The notes under the pieces are model-generated. The model was not told where the DNA came from. It did no database searches and saw nothing but the letters and a program-made list of their open reading frames with translations. A program made the translations under genes and the position numbers. From Tetrahymena thermophila SB210 (lineage: Eukaryota > Ciliophora > Oligohymenophorea > Hymenostomatida > Tetrahymenidae), in NCBI RefSeq assembly GCF_000189635.1, contig NW_002476052.1, positions 125,784-189,783 on the forward strand: a stretch of 64,000 nt of DNA, written 5' to 3'. This document shows positions 35,673-48,915 of this stretch, one piece after another (within the stretch, counting starts at the first letter, position 1; each line of letters opens with the position of its first letter).

Positions 35673-37403
35673 AAAACATATTATCAATGATTAATGAAAT
35701 ATTTGTTGTATTAAAAAGTTAGTTATAAAACTTTTTAATATTTTTTTATTGATTTTTTTTGAATTAATAATTAAAATTAAACAATCAAACAAAAAATTAA
35801 GTTATTCGAAGGTACCAATTAATATTTTTTTAATTTTTACATATAAATAATTTAAAGTAAACAATCAAAATTTAAAATATTATGCAATACAACAACAAAA
35901 AATCCTCCTACATTATTTATTTTTAATCCATTTAATACTGTTTAAAAACAAAATTATTGAGAAAAGTTAAATGTTTTTGGTACAATATGTTTAATTATTT
36001 CATACAACCAATTAATTAATATTTCTTTATGAAATAAAAAATTTTATATATTTAATAAAATCGAAATTACATGGAATATTATGAAAAATATTTTAAAAAT
36101 AAACTGTTTACAAAATAAATACAAACAAATCAAAGATTCAAGTAAAATATTTGGTGATAAATTAATCAAAAATAAATTAATTCTGTCTTAGAAAAATTTA
36201 AAACCAACATTAAACTCCTTTTTTTTAAATAGGGAGAATCAGATTAGATTAAATTAAATTTTTCAGAATTTTGACTGGTTGTATTCTATTAATCGACAGT
36301 TTATTGATTAATAATTGATTACTTTTAGATATTTATTTTTATTAGCATTTTTGCAAAATTAGCAAAAAAAAATAAAACTTACGCTAAAAAAGCATAAAAA
36401 ACCATTTCAATTATAATCTTCAAATAAAAAAGTTTTTATTAAGTTTAATCAATTTTTATCTTAAGTTACAATCTATGCACATTTATACTATCACTACTTA
36501 AATTTAGATTTTTATGAAAATGAAAAAAATAATGTAAATCTCGTTCAAAGTTTTAGTAATAAATAACTAAGATACATTTCTCTCTCCTTTCCATAAACTT
36601 GGAGTTGTTTAAATAAAAAAATAATTTCATTAAGATTATACACATTTAGATAATAGATTTTATATAATTTTAAAATCAATAAAAAATAATAGAATATACA
36701 TTAATTCATATTTTTTTCCTTAGTTTTTATTCAAAAATTTAATTTAAATAAGCTGTGTACAAAAGCACTCAATAAATAAATTTTGTACACTAATTTATCG
36801 ATTTTAAGGGCGCATAGTACGAGCTAGTGAGCACTGTGCCTGTGCATATACCATAAATTACTTATAAATATCTTTATGTATTTGCTTTTTATTGATTATT
36901 TTAAGATTAAAAATAAGAGTAAAAAATTAAACTTTAAATCTAAACAAGTTTCAAATATTATTTTAATATCAAAAATAAAAAAGTTAAAAAAGCCATGTAG
37001 AATAATTATAAATTTCAAAATTTAAATTTATAATTTGTATCAAATATTAAAAATTGAAAAATAATTAAATAGTTGAAATTGAAAAACATTCAAAAAATAT
37101 ATTAGAAGAAATAGTCATTTCAAGTAGATTAATAGGGTCTTTAATTTATTGGAAAAAAAGCAATTATCTAAAGACTAACAATATAGATAGTTAGTTTATT
37201 AAATTAATAAATAGTAAGTAGAATTGTTCCAAAACATGTATTATGTTGTTTGGTTTATTTTGGGAAATTAAGCATACTATAAGTGATTTTAATTTTAATA
37301 CATTTAGTTAGAAAATGAAAGGAAGAAATTAATGAAATTTATAGAATATGTAAATAAAATAATATTTACCTACTAAAATAAAGTAATTAATATATAAAGT
37401 TAG
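35673..37403. other. Intergenic A/T-rich region with a short GC-rich island
   Basis: A/T-rich spacer upstream of the transporter gene. At about 36809-36850 there is a short, much more GC-rich stretch (GGGCGCATAGTACGAGC, then GAGCACTGTGCCTGTGCA) that stands out from its surroundings. It does not fold into a tRNA as far as I can see. No other gene-like feature. Confidence 0.5.
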
Positions 37404-40400
37404 ATGATAAAAAAGGTAAAAGAGTATCTTGATCATTTAGGATACTTCAAAGCAAGCAAAGAGGCAAGAAACACATTTTTAGGAGTAATATTAGTTAAGT
37501 TTGGAACAGGAGCAATAGGAATATGGGGCATCATCAATATATATTTTTTCTCCTTCTATAAGCAAGTATAATTCAATTTTTTCCATTTTACATTCGAATT
37601 TGAATCATAGAAATTTGAAAAATAATTAAGCAAAATTAGTTAAGAATAACATTCTATAAAATATTAGAATGATGATAATTTAAGGATGAGTGAGTTTGTC
37701 TTCTTAATTACATTTGCCGCAATTCCTATGAGTGTTATAGCCATATTTTCAGTTCGAATTGCTTAGATATATGGTTTTGAAAAAATTATTAGATCAGCGA
37801 TGATTATTAATCCGATCAGCATCATGTTAGGATCAACGCAAGATAATTTTTACACTTTTGCTTTATTTAACACATTCATAGCAAGTATATGCTTTGGATC
37901 TACAGTGATGCCTATCCTCTACTGTCTTTGGAGCCATTTCCCTACTAAAACTGGAAATACAACAGGAGTTGCTTTGGCAAGTTTTGGTCTAGCTACTTTT
38001 TTTTACAGTATATTTGCTACTTATATTGTAAACCCATAAAATCTACCTGCAACTATTGAATACATTGAAGGATAATAAGTAAATATAATTAAAGCAAGCA
38101 ATTTTCATGCATTATTTTCTAATCTACTTATATCCAATCAAGTCCTTATTATTTTATAATGAATAAATTCTATTTCATAATTATATTAAACTTAAAAAGC
38201 TGCCATACAATTCATTTAATTAAAACCAAATAGTTCTTTATAAATACCAAAAACCCTTATAATAAATTAAATAAATAGAGAATATCTAAAAAGTATTATT
38301 TACAAACCTACAAATGCAAAAATAAACATACTTCACATTAACTATCACATAATATGTAAATGATCAGATAAAAATTATAATAACTAGAAATAATTTTGAA
38401 GTATAAGTAATTTATGATAATAGGAAATGATTATTAGTAACAAGGATAACCTTCATTCGATTAATGATTAATAAAAACAAATCAATTTTAGGATTAATGA
38501 AGAGTATACAAGAAGGATCAATACAAAAATTTTTATTTCATTTGAAGAGGAAGTACTAATGATCGATACAACATTTCTTTAATTTATTCTCCACATTATT
38601 AATGATCTATCAAGCTTAATAATAGATTGATTACAATCATCATCAATATAAATTATCATTAATGATAATTAAAAATCAATAACTGTAGTCTCATTTATTA
38701 TTGATGATGATAATAAGAAACATTCACGAATTTTTATTTTAAAAAATGGAGAGCTTTAAAGTATGATAGTTTAATAAGTTGTCATCTATAATTTAGACAA
38801 GCTATTTATAAAATAGATTAAATAATATGAGTATCAAAAGAATAGTATATAAGGTTAAATTTTCTTTTACTTTTATTAAAAAGATAGTATTATTTAATAT
38901 GTTGATTTATCATATATTGAAAAAATAAGACTTTTTTGGCATATTTTTATTTTGCTTTTTAATAATGATAGCATTGAATTTTATAAAATTTATTTATTAT
39001 TAGTGATTTTTGAATACAATATTGAATTTGATAAGATTCAGCATCATATATTTAAAAATTTTTTATATCAATCAATAACTTTGAAAAATACTTATCAAAC
39101 TTTTTTAATTTATAAATATATTCAACTGATATATTTACTTATTTATTAAGTTAAATGTTAATTAATTAGACCTATTATTTGTTTGAAGAAGTTGTAAACT
39201 AGAATGTCCCATCAATGGTTTTTTGGATAGGATTTATTTAATTACTATTTTGTATTCCAGGAGCTTTTTTGATTTCAAATAATAAAGAAAGTGAGTCTCT
39301 GCTGAATGAAGAAAACGAAGAAAATGATGAAAAAGATTTAGAGATGAATTTGTTAGGAAGCAGTTTTGAGAAAAATATTGTTGTTTAAGAGGAAGAATAT
39401 AAGTATAATTAATTTCAATAAGGTGTAATGATTCTTGAATAGCAAAATAGTCATTAATTATTTAACAATTAATAGAATTAATAAAAATAAAACTCTGATA
39501 GAAAAATAAGCTCAACTCCCTCCAACAAGCAAAGGAAGAAATCTATTTCATAGTAATATCTTTTGGAGTGGCATGCCCAAGTTCTCCACACTCAATTCTC
39601 AAATAATTCAGCAGATAAAGTTTAGAGCAACTAATAAATAACTTCTCTTAATTAAATACCATATGAAAATAACCATAAATAATAAAAAACTTCAATTACT
39701 AAATTGTAAGATAAATAATTTTAATAAACAGCAAACTAAATCAGTGATAGTCCTTAGCAAGCTTAGCAATATAAGGTTAAGTAACAAGAGTAAAACTAAG
39801 AATTTAAAGATTAAAATCAGGAATAAAATTAAGTTATTGAACATAATTAGCAATAGAATGATCAATAAAAGTAAGATTCGATACTATAATTTGAAAGTAA
39901 CTGCACATTTCACTCTGACCTCACTCTTATGGATGCTATAAAATCAAAACCTTTCAAGATAATTTATGTTTCAACTTTTCTGCTCAGCTGCTTCTCTCTT
40001 TTTATTTCAATTAATTTTAAAACATATGGATTAACTAAAATAAACGATGATCATTTTCTTACTTATATTATTACTTTTAGTACTCTAATTAGCAGTATTT
40101 CAAATATAGGCTGGGGATATTTAGTGGATAAATACAATTTCAAACTAGTTTATCTCAGATTAATTCTTGTCATTTTAGCTGCAGGATTCCTATTTCCAAT
40201 ATTTTCTGACAGTAAAATAGGTTTTTACATGTAATATCAAACAATTTATTTTTAATTTTAGTGATTCGAAAGCCTAGCTTTTAATATTTTGTTTATTTAA
40301 TTTTCATGGTGCTCAAATACAATTCTCAATCCTTAAACATTTTTAGAGGACCAATTAGGAATATCTAAAATCTAATCTAACAAAAACTTACCTTAATATT

Positions 40401-40875
40401 TCTTTAAATTTTTTAAATATTATTTAAAAATTCACAATGAATTCAAAAAAATAAATATTAAAGATTTAGAAATAATTGTTGTTGTATTAAGGATTAGAAA
40501 AATGAGCGAAAACGATATATTGTTAAAAAAATAAATAATTTAAAATTAAATTTTGTTTCTTTTAAAAAAAGATTTTTTTAGATTTTAAGTGCTAGCGAAA
40601 GAGGACTTTACACAATAATAGGACCTGGTTTAGTAAAAATATTTGGGATGAAACTTGGAGCAGAGTTGTTCCCTGTGAAAAGTACATCCTTTTTCTTGGC
40701 TTTGGTAGTTCTGCCAGTTATTCAATTTTTTATGCTAAAGTTTTTTGACTATGATGAAACAATTCATATCTTATTAGTGGGAATTGTTGCTTCATATTTT
40801 TTAAGCAACCAGTTATAATAATAATACGATTTTAGGAACATAACTTACTAAGAAAAATAAAAGAATAGAGTTTGA
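37404..40875 (+). CDS. Major facilitator superfamily transporter with long Q/N-rich loop
   Basis: Exons 37404-38078, 39170-40230 and about 40590-40875 join in phase to ~674 codons. It should move small solutes across a membrane; substrate unknown. The first exon encodes the N-terminal helices: FLGVILVKFGTGAIGIWGII, VFLITFAAIPMSVIAIFSVR, and a block around STVMPILYCLWSHFPTKTGN like the PILYCLWSYFP/GR region of oxalate/formate-antiporter-like MFS proteins. After helix 6 (VFWIGFIQLLFCIPGAFLIS) comes a ~210-residue acidic then Q/N-rich cytoplasmic loop. The second half begins FKIIYVSTFLLSCFSLFISI, then SNIGWGYLVDKYNFKLVYLR, and ends GPGLVKIFGMKLGAELF plus two more helices and a polar tail. The 1.09-kb intron at 38079-39169 is unusually long. 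The 40231-40589 junction is uncertain: an extra exon within 40260-40330 may be missing, because helix 10 is short in my model. Confidence 0.8.
38079..39169 (+). other. Unusually long intron of the transporter gene
   Basis: This 1091-nt segment separates two transporter exons that join in phase 0 (GT at 38079, AG at 39168-39169). It contains ATGATAATAA/TTATTATTGAT-type inverted-repeat motifs near 38640-38720 and scattered ATGAT/ATTAAT motifs around 38400-38600. The plus-strand frame at 38952-39149 is an A/T-rich translation and is not taken as a gene. Confidence 0.5.
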
Positions 40876-42649
40876 AAAATAAAGAAAAACCTACCAGGAA
40901 ATAAATCTCCTTATATTAATTTAATTGCTAGTAAAAATTGCATATTTTTTTGATTCGTCTTGCAAAAATAGATTATTATTAACTGAATTTCAATGTAGTA
41001 TTTTATTATCCTTCCTTTTTTAAAAAATTGATTTTCAGTCAATTCACTTTGAAGATATTTTAATTTGTTTCAAATTAAAACTTAAAATCAATCTGAAATG
41101 GAAATTAAGAAATCTATAAAAAACTTTATTTGGTATTTATGAAGTAAGTTAGAACAATAACAATCAAATTATTATAAAAATAATAATCTTAGCTAATAGA
41201 AAGCAGTAATAGCAACAGTCTAAAAATTCATATTATTTAAAATAAATACACCGAAAATTTACAAAAAAATTAGCTTACAAAATTTTATTTATGAAGTATT
41301 TTTTACTTCTGATATTAATTTTAATTTGCCTATTTTTTATATTTTATATTTCAGTTTCTATTTTAGTTATGAAAATATAATATTTTTTTTATAATAGATT
41401 GTTAAAATAAATTTACTAAACAAACTATTAAATAAAATTTATTTTGAAAACTTAAAGAGGTATATATTTCTTGTTTTTCTTTTAGCTATTTATTATATAA
41501 TTTCTATTTCACTGTTTAATTTTTAATAACTTTTTGATGAATTCATGAACTGTTGTTTAGCATATCTATAACTAGTCATCAATTTATTTAAGAAATTGAT
41601 CAAGAACTTAAATATTATATTTTTACTAAAAATGTTTATAAAATTGAGTGATCAATTTTAGAGCCAGTTTTAACTTCCTAATTTCTTATTTAAAGGAAGA
41701 ATTTCCAAAATAAATTTACTAGATTATTAATTTTGGTTTTTAGTCTTATTTGATTACGCAAACTAATTTAACTAAATTAGGTTATTAGTTTGTTTGATAT
41801 ATTTCAAAAAAAAAAAAAACTAAAAATAGAAAAATTAAAAATAGACAAGAATGTATAATTATTCATTAGATAATCATGTAAAAAGCTATTTATTTTAAAA
41901 ATTTATTTGAAATATATGATGAAATTTTATACAAATTGTTAGCAAAATATATAATATGCTTAATTAAATATATTTTTTCATTGAAAATAGGAAAGGATCT
42001 ATTTTCAAATTAATAAATAAATGATTTTTATTATAGAATTAATGTATGAATGATAGTTTTAATTTGTTATAATTTATTTAGCTTGCTAATATTTATTTTA
42101 GTAATTTTATTTATTTTATCATCAAGCTGTTTATATATTAAACCATATTTAATCAATTTTTTTTTAAAAGAGATTTCTATGGAATCATGTGGAAAAATAC
42201 GGTCAAAGAAATATTATCAATTTAAGTTAGTAAACCGTTAAGATTATGACTCAATGAGTTACAAGTTATTTATTAATAGGTTATTTTAGTAAATTTAAAA
42301 TCAACAATTTAATTTATTCTGTAATTATAAATTAAATTTCATTCATGTTTCGGTTAGTAATATAGTTTTCTATAGTGGTTGAATGATTTATTATTTGTTT
42401 GGTTAATAAAATTGTCTGATTAATTTAGTTATGATGTATTTGTTTGTATGGGTGTATGTATGTATATTTGTTTTTTATGTGTATGAAAGTGGAAAATTTA
42501 AATAATAGCTTCAATCAGTAAATTATTGTATAGATTTCATTTACAAAATATTCTATTGAGAGAGTTAACAATATGGCCTTTCAGTTTGTTTATTTGTTTG
42601 TTTAAAGAAAATAATGTAGATAGTTGGTAAGATAGATTAATTAGTTATT
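40876..42649. other. Intergenic region with one weak open frame
   Basis: Mostly A/T-rich noncoding sequence. One plus-strand frame at 42050-42382 is open for 110 codons in the ciliate code: a hydrophobic N-terminal segment (LLIFILVILFILSSSCLYI) followed by a polar part containing MESCGKIRSKKYYQFKLVNR. It could be a small one-span membrane protein but has no other support. Confidence 0.4.
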
Positions 42650-43117
42650 TCAGCTAAAGTACTCTTCTAATTAAAGTTTTTGTTCATATAACTTTTCAAT
42701 TAGAACCTGTATAACGCAAATTTAGGATTTGTCTTGAATATTTTCATAGGCATCGAAGACGCGATTGAACTAGTCTTCGATCGATCTATATTCCTTCACT
42801 ATAAGGTGAAAGTTTTAGCAGACTTCGTGCTTTCTGCATCTACTAAAATTATCACATAAGTGTTTTAGCTGCAAAGCATCCTCTTGGTATGAGAATGATT
42901 CCAGAGATGACGACATTGAAGAGACAGATTTATTTTTATTGTTAGGAGATTCATCAAAGTTGGAGAGTGATGACTGGTGATGGTTGAGTTCTTGTCTCGA
43001 CTCAAGAATCCTGTCATGAAGGTTTGAGTAATTTTGAGACAAGTTAATGATTTGTGCACGTAATCTTTCGATCAATGAATGAGAGTTGCTTTAAGCATTC
43101 ATAACTTTCATTAGCAT
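42650..43117 (-). CDS. Small coiled-coil protein, unknown function
   Basis: Single-exon frame of 156 codons, 155 residues, from ATG 43117 to TGA 42650. A downstream in-frame ATG at 43111 is an alternative start. The composition is clearly coding: mixed codons, and a charged helical N-terminal region (SLIERLRAQIINLSQNYSNL, HDRILESRQELNHH). A serine-rich stretch (SVSSMSSSLESFSYQED) follows, then a helical C-terminal half with scattered cysteines (LKHLCDNFSRCRKHEVC) ending in KLYEQKLQLEEYFS. Only five Gln codons are TAA or TAG. I do not recognise the family and there is no membrane span or signal peptide. Confidence 0.65.
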
Positions 43118-44831
43118 ATTTTTTATTTGTTTGTTTGTTTATTTATTTATTTACTACGTAGTTTTTTTTTAGATTCTTAATTATTAATTTAGTTGAATTA
43201 AAAATTTTTATAAGGATATTTGCTAACAAATTTAAAGGGATTTGAAAAAGTAAATAAGTAATTAGATAAACTCATTCATACAGACAGTCAGTCAAGTAAA
43301 TTCGCTTATAAGAATCTATGATAACTATCTCACTCACAATCCCATAGATTCATTCATTAATTCATTTATTAATTCCCACATTCACTTATCAATCAATCGC
43401 TTACTTTTTGCATGATAAATTATAAAAGATAATTCAAAATTTATTGATTGATTCGTGAATTAATAGAATGATTCCTTTAGTTTTTTTATCATATTAGTCT
43501 TTTCAAACTAATTCTCCACTTATAATCATATAATCTAACCATGTATTTGTTAACCAATTTTTAAGTAGTCTCATAGGTTATAACCACTAAAGCAATAAAA
43601 TTATCATTTTTCCTTAGTCATCTAGTACTATTTCACAGCCAAATTAATAATCAAAAATTTAAAATCCAGCATTTCTAAAAAAAGCACTCTAGCTTACTAT
43701 GTTTAAAAATCATCTCACAGACATAATTGATTTGAATACTCGATATAAATAGATCATGCTTGTTTTTATTTTTATTTAGTATTTTATAAAATTTACTGAA
43801 CTCATTATCTTACACTTTATAAGGTTTTGATAGAAACCCATTGTAGATTAGTAAAATTTAGGCTGGTTGATTTCCTATTCATCATTTATGTATTATGTGC
43901 TTGCTTGCTATATATTTTAAGGATTTATTTCAAGCATTAATTGCATTATTATTCCTAAAAAGTCTATAAATTATTTAAATCTCTTTCTCAAAAAACTCAT
44001 TGATGGAAAAAGAGTATTTAAATATATATTATGATGCAAGCCTTTTTTGAATTGATCTTGGTAAATTTATTTAATAAAACATTGATTGTTGCTAAATTAA
44101 TGTATTAATATATAAAAGTAGTAAGACTTATTTACCTTTTTTAAATTTGATGAGAGATATGAATTAAAATATTAGCATAAAATGAATGAAAATAACAAAG
44201 AAAATAAGAAAAATAATTAATTTGTGTATTTATAACTAAAGTTACTTAGCTTTACTAAAAAATTATCTAGAAGCTATTTTTCCTTTTTCTATTTTTTCTT
44301 TTCAAAATGAAATAGAAAATGAAAACTTTATTTATTAATGGTCATTTTTAAAAATGATTCTAATTACTCATTTTTCTTGCTTTGCAGCTCAATTTTAGTT
44401 AATTTTTTGGTGGTTATCTTTGAAAGACTGAAAAAGCAATCTTACAAAATAATAACCAGTCAGATTATCATATTAGATTTTATTAGCCTTACAATAAAAT
44501 CATAATAAAAAAATTTATTTACACATTAAAGACTGTAATAAATTTGATAGAATAAGTAAAAACACTTATCCCAACTAAGAAATAATACACCAACATCAAG
44601 TAATCAATTCATAGAAAACAACAATTTAAATTACCAAAATAAAAAATTATCAATATTTTTGTATTCAATTAGCGCATTTAATAATAAATTATAAAAAATA
44701 TTTTAAATTTTTTTACTCTTTTTTAACAATAGAAATATTTTATTAAAATGGCTTTTTATTTCAAAGTATTTACAAAAGCATAAATTTTCTTAATGATTTA
44801 AATTATTTTGAAAATATGAAAATATAAAGAA
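43118..44831. other. Intergenic A/T-rich region
   Basis: I see no supported gene in this 1.7-kb stretch. TGA is frequent in all frames. Simple TTTA/GTTT repeats occur at 43128-43155. Confidence 0.5.
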
Positions 44832-45719
44832 ATGGAATTTAGAAACTTAAGATATTTTATGAGTCTATCAGTTTATTATTTAATGTAAACACGGTTATGC
44901 AATTCTGAATTTTAAATAATCCTAAAATACCAAATTACACTTCTTTATATGTTTATTTCTTAATTTAAAACATGCATGTATGTAATAAACATAATTCGTT
45001 TAAATTTATCCATCCAATTATTTTAGCCAACTGTTTGAATACTTAAATAAACCTTACAGTATGAAATATGAAATAAATAAAAATTTATTTTATTCTAAAT
45101 TATAAATCAGAATTATGTTATAGCTTGAAATATTACTAACAGATAAATAATCTATATTATATGATAGTAATTGCGTTTTGGCTATATTAATAAAGACTAA
45201 AAAGGATCTTAACTGAGAACGTTAAGTTTAAAATTTAAGAATTAAAAGTTAGCTGTTCAAATAATAACATAACCTAATAAAAGAAAAAACTCTCAGAATA
45301 TATTTATTACAATATAGAATAAATATATTATTAGTCAGCAGTTTAGTGATGATGGTTTTTTAATTAGATATAAAGGATATATGTAATATGATCAAAAACT
45401 CAATTCTTTTTATAGTAAATTTTTGGTTGAGCTAGAAAATAATTAGTATAAGTTATATGTTATAGAATAGATAAAGTAAGTTAATTTATATTTTTATAGT
45501 AATAGCCAATAATCAGAAGATAAAATGAGTATTATCTAGGATACGGCATATAAATTATAACTAATTATAGGGAAATTTTTAGAATAGAATGTACTGAAAA
45601 CCAATAATTACTTGAAATTCACTGATAATTTAATATATTTACTAGTCATAAATTAAATCAGCACCTAATTGAGCTAGCATAGTTATTATTTACATTTCAC
45701 TAGAATTGATAAAAGTTGA
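44832..45719 (+). CDS. Possible small protein gene, unknown function
   Basis: Three inferred exons (44832-44884, 45027-45174, 45249-45719) join in phase to 224 codons, 223 residues, ending at TGA. The start MEFRNLRYFMSLSVYYLIQL lies after an A-rich leader. The long last exon has protein-like composition, for example FSDDGFLIRYKGYMQYDQKL and FYSKFLVELENNQYKLYVIE. There is no domain I recognise. The second intron uses a GTTTTG donor, which is weak, and open frames of this length occur by chance when only TGA stops, so this is a tentative model. Confidence 0.38.
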
Positions 45720-46552
45720 TAAAATTGACAACTTAAGAGTCTAATCATTAAAACATATTAATATCAATTAATAGTTTCTAAATTGTAAAAAATATTTGAA
45801 AAACTGCTGTATTATGATTAATAAATGCTTAATAGATTGATTTTTGATTGATATAATGAATTGAAGATGAATTTTAATATATTTAAAATATGATCTAATA
45901 TTCATACAATTAAAAAGTGATGTTATATTGTTTAGTGGTTGATTTAATAGGTTTAATCATCGAAACTATTATGGATAGTGGAGGGAAAAAAATATTGAAT
46001 ATTGGTAATGTATGGATTTATAACTATTTGTTTTTAGCTTGAATATCTATTGATAAAATATGCTGCTTTAAATATAAAAATAACATGAATGATTGCTAAA
46101 ATATAAATATTATTTTTTTAATATTTGATTGTTTAAAGGATGACTATTATCAATAAATTATTTATTTAAATTGGATGTAAACAAAGTTTATGAAGTATTT
46201 ATATTTACTTTTTATGATGGTATAGATAGTGATTAATAATAATATTCAGAAGGAAACGAATAAATATATAAATAAATTTATGTGGAATAAAATGTGATGA
46301 GGTTATTTTTTACTTAGTTGATAAACAATCAATAATATTTTTCTTGTTTGGTTAACCACTCAATTAATTAAATATATGTCAATTAAGAATATTTTTACAA
46401 TACCAGAAGCAAGCGAATTAATTATTTAGATTTAATTCAAAGTGCTTATTTAAAAGACTCTCAACATTTTCATTTATTTCTATTAATTAATTAGAATTCA
46501 AGTTCCTTTTTAACTTTCGCTGAAAATTCCAACAAAATTAGTTTGATTAGCC
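45720..46552. other. Intergenic A/T-rich region
   Basis: Dense TGA codons in all plus-strand frames and A/T-rich composition. No gene or structured element is seen. The last ~50 bases are less A/T-rich and lead into the next gene. Confidence 0.55.
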
Positions 46553-47692
46553 ATGACTAGCAAGATTGTAGAGGATTTCATTGATCAGGATCCATTTTTG
46601 AAAGAAATTTTTAGCTTTTAGAAGGAAAAAGGATACATTAAAAAAAGATCATCAAAGCCAATTATCTAAGATATATCAATTTTGGATGAATAAGGAGATG
46701 AAAAGTTAGCTAGAATAAAGTTAGAACAAAAAGAGCAGAAATAGGAAAGTGGATACGATCAATTTGATAAATTAGAAGACGTTCCTAAAATAAAAGATTT
46801 GAAGCAATCCAATCCATTTAAGATTGATTTTTTAAAAGAAATTCAAAAATTAGTAGAGTAAAATGTTATCATTAAAATTTCAATCAGATCATTGCAAGAG
46901 AAGCTACAGATGTCTCTGATTTCAGTAGAAAATGAACAGCTTAGCAGATATATTTTTTACTACCTAGTATCATTTTAAATTCCTCAAATATTCGAATTAT
47001 CTCCTGAAACTTTACAAGAATTTACAGATGCTAAGGTCTACATCAAACAGAAAATGGCTAAAAAATACTTAAAAACTTTCACTCGTCTTCCAAAACCAAA
47101 AGATTAACTAATTCACTACTTGCTTTTCACTGATATTTATCTAGCTAACATGCTTTGCTTTAAAATATTCAAGAGCGAAAAGGAAAAGTTTAACATTTGT
47201 TTCCTCTTTAACAGTATTCATTTAATCGTGTATGAAACAACTGGAATGTTTGTGTCAGAATCCTACATACATACAAGCATTGACAGGTAAAATTATCACT
47301 AAAATAATTAATTTTTAAATGCAATCTATATTAACTGAATTCAATCAACTAAGAAGAAATAAAGAAAAAGATATTTTCACTTTACATTTTTTTAAAAGAT
47401 ATTGAGAAATAATTTATGATTTCTTTCACATTTAAGCAGATAAGTAATCTTCAAGCTAAAAGAAATAATAAGCATTAAAGAAATTGATAAAAAATTCATT
47501 AAAATATTATTTTATCATTTTTTAAGTATTAACATAAAAAAAATATTTAAAGTTAATTTTGTTAGAATATTTTATTTTTAATCAAAGAATGATTAATAAA
47601 GCAGATAAAACTAACTATATTTTATAGGCATTAGATTAACATAAAAAGGCAAGTTACTTTTTGTTTTTTTGAATAAGCTTAAGAAAAAATGA
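46553..47692 (+). CDS. Unknown conserved-looking cytosolic protein
   Basis: Exon 1 (46553-47286) is strong. It encodes 244 residues with normal, non-repetitive composition: an acidic N-terminus (MTSKIVEDFIDQDPFLKEIF), a K/E/Q-rich linker, then a helical globular domain including EIQKLVEQNVIIKISIRSLQ, LLFTDIYLANMLCFKIFKSE, and FNICFLFNSIHLIVYETTGM leading to YIHTSIDR. It ends before GTAAAA with two bases left over. My preferred continuation is exon 2 at 47440-47525 (QVIFKLKEIISIKEIDKKF) and exon 3 at 47628-47692, both in phase, giving 294 residues. An alternative acceptor at 48895-48896 is also in phase and would fuse this gene to the frame at 48916. I do not recognise the family. Confidence 0.6.
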
Positions 47693-48915
47693 TTTCAAGC
47701 TTATATTAATTTGAATGAAGTAATATTTTTTAATAAAAGTAAAACATTTAATCAAAGATAAGTGTAAAGTATTTAAACAAAATAAGTATTAAATATGATA
47801 AAATGAAATTACTAAAAATGGTTACAAAAATAATAAATATAAGCTGCTATTTTATTTCAACAGAATTCAAGCAAATATTTTAAGGAAAAATATGATTTAA
47901 TGAGGTTTAACTGTTAAAAGAATAGATTACAATATATAAACAATATGAATTTGCATATTTAATTTTAAGGTAAAAAAAAGGAATGCTTAAATGTATATTT
48001 TAATTAAAATTCTTGGGTCTAGTTCGAATAAATTTGAATTGCGACAAACCAATAAGAGTTAGTATAACCAAACTCATAAAACTCTTTTTAGGGTAAAATG
48101 TAATAACTTGATAAAGATAGATTACTTTTCAATAGGAAATTAAAACTTGTTAAAATCTATCCTTTTCCAAAAATTAGCAAATATGAGTAAATCAAACTAG
48201 AAATAAACTTATTTTAAGGCAAAATAAGAAATAATTATCAATTTATCTAAAGTAAAAAAAATAAGTAAATTAGCAAATAATAATTAAGATTTTTCTATTT
48301 TTTTTATTATTAATCTAATGAAAATATTCAATATTTATTTTTTGCTATTAAAATATTTTGATTTATACAAAATAAACTTCAATTAAAGAAAAATTTTCTA
48401 TTTTTAATAATATTTTTAAAACAAGTTTTAAAGCAAAGTAAAGAAAGAAACAATTATTTAGTCATTTTTAAAATAAATATATTTTTAATTAATTAATTTA
48501 TCAATTTATCTCTCACACCCGTATTTGGAAATGCTATTTTTTATTTGGCATATAGATTTTTCTTTTTTTAACTGATTTGAATAAAGAAGAACTTATTTAA
48601 AAAATTAGAAATGTTTTTAATTTTATTTATCCACTTTGTTTTATTTACTCAAATAATCAATTTATGATTTCACTTTTATTGATTAGATATTAAGTATTTT
48701 TTTTTTTCAGTGATTTTGAAAACTTAAAAGATTTTAGATTACAAAAAGAAGAATTGAAAATTTTAGTATGATTAATATAGTATGTAATCTTTTTTGAAAT
48801 AAGTTACTTATTAAATATAATAAAAGAATTAGTTATTTTGTAATCTAAAATTTAAAATTAATTTTACATTTATTTTATTTACTTATAAAATATTAGATTG
48901 TTTACTTCAAAATTT
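47693..48915. other. Intergenic A/T-rich region, possibly intronic
   Basis: No supported coding sequence. If the two flanking frames belong to one gene, this would be part of a 1.6-kb intron (GT 47287, AG 48895-48896); otherwise it is ordinary spacer. Confidence 0.45.

Noticed and set aside
39663-39941. Plus-strand 92-codon K/I/N-rich frame
   Set aside because: Shifted frame over the Q-rich loop of the transporter, whose flanking membrane helices fix the right frame.
42865-43059. Second minus-strand frame overlapping the small coiled-coil gene
   Set aside because: A shifted frame; the frame at 42650-43117 is longer, has better codon character and continues through TAA/TAG glutamines.
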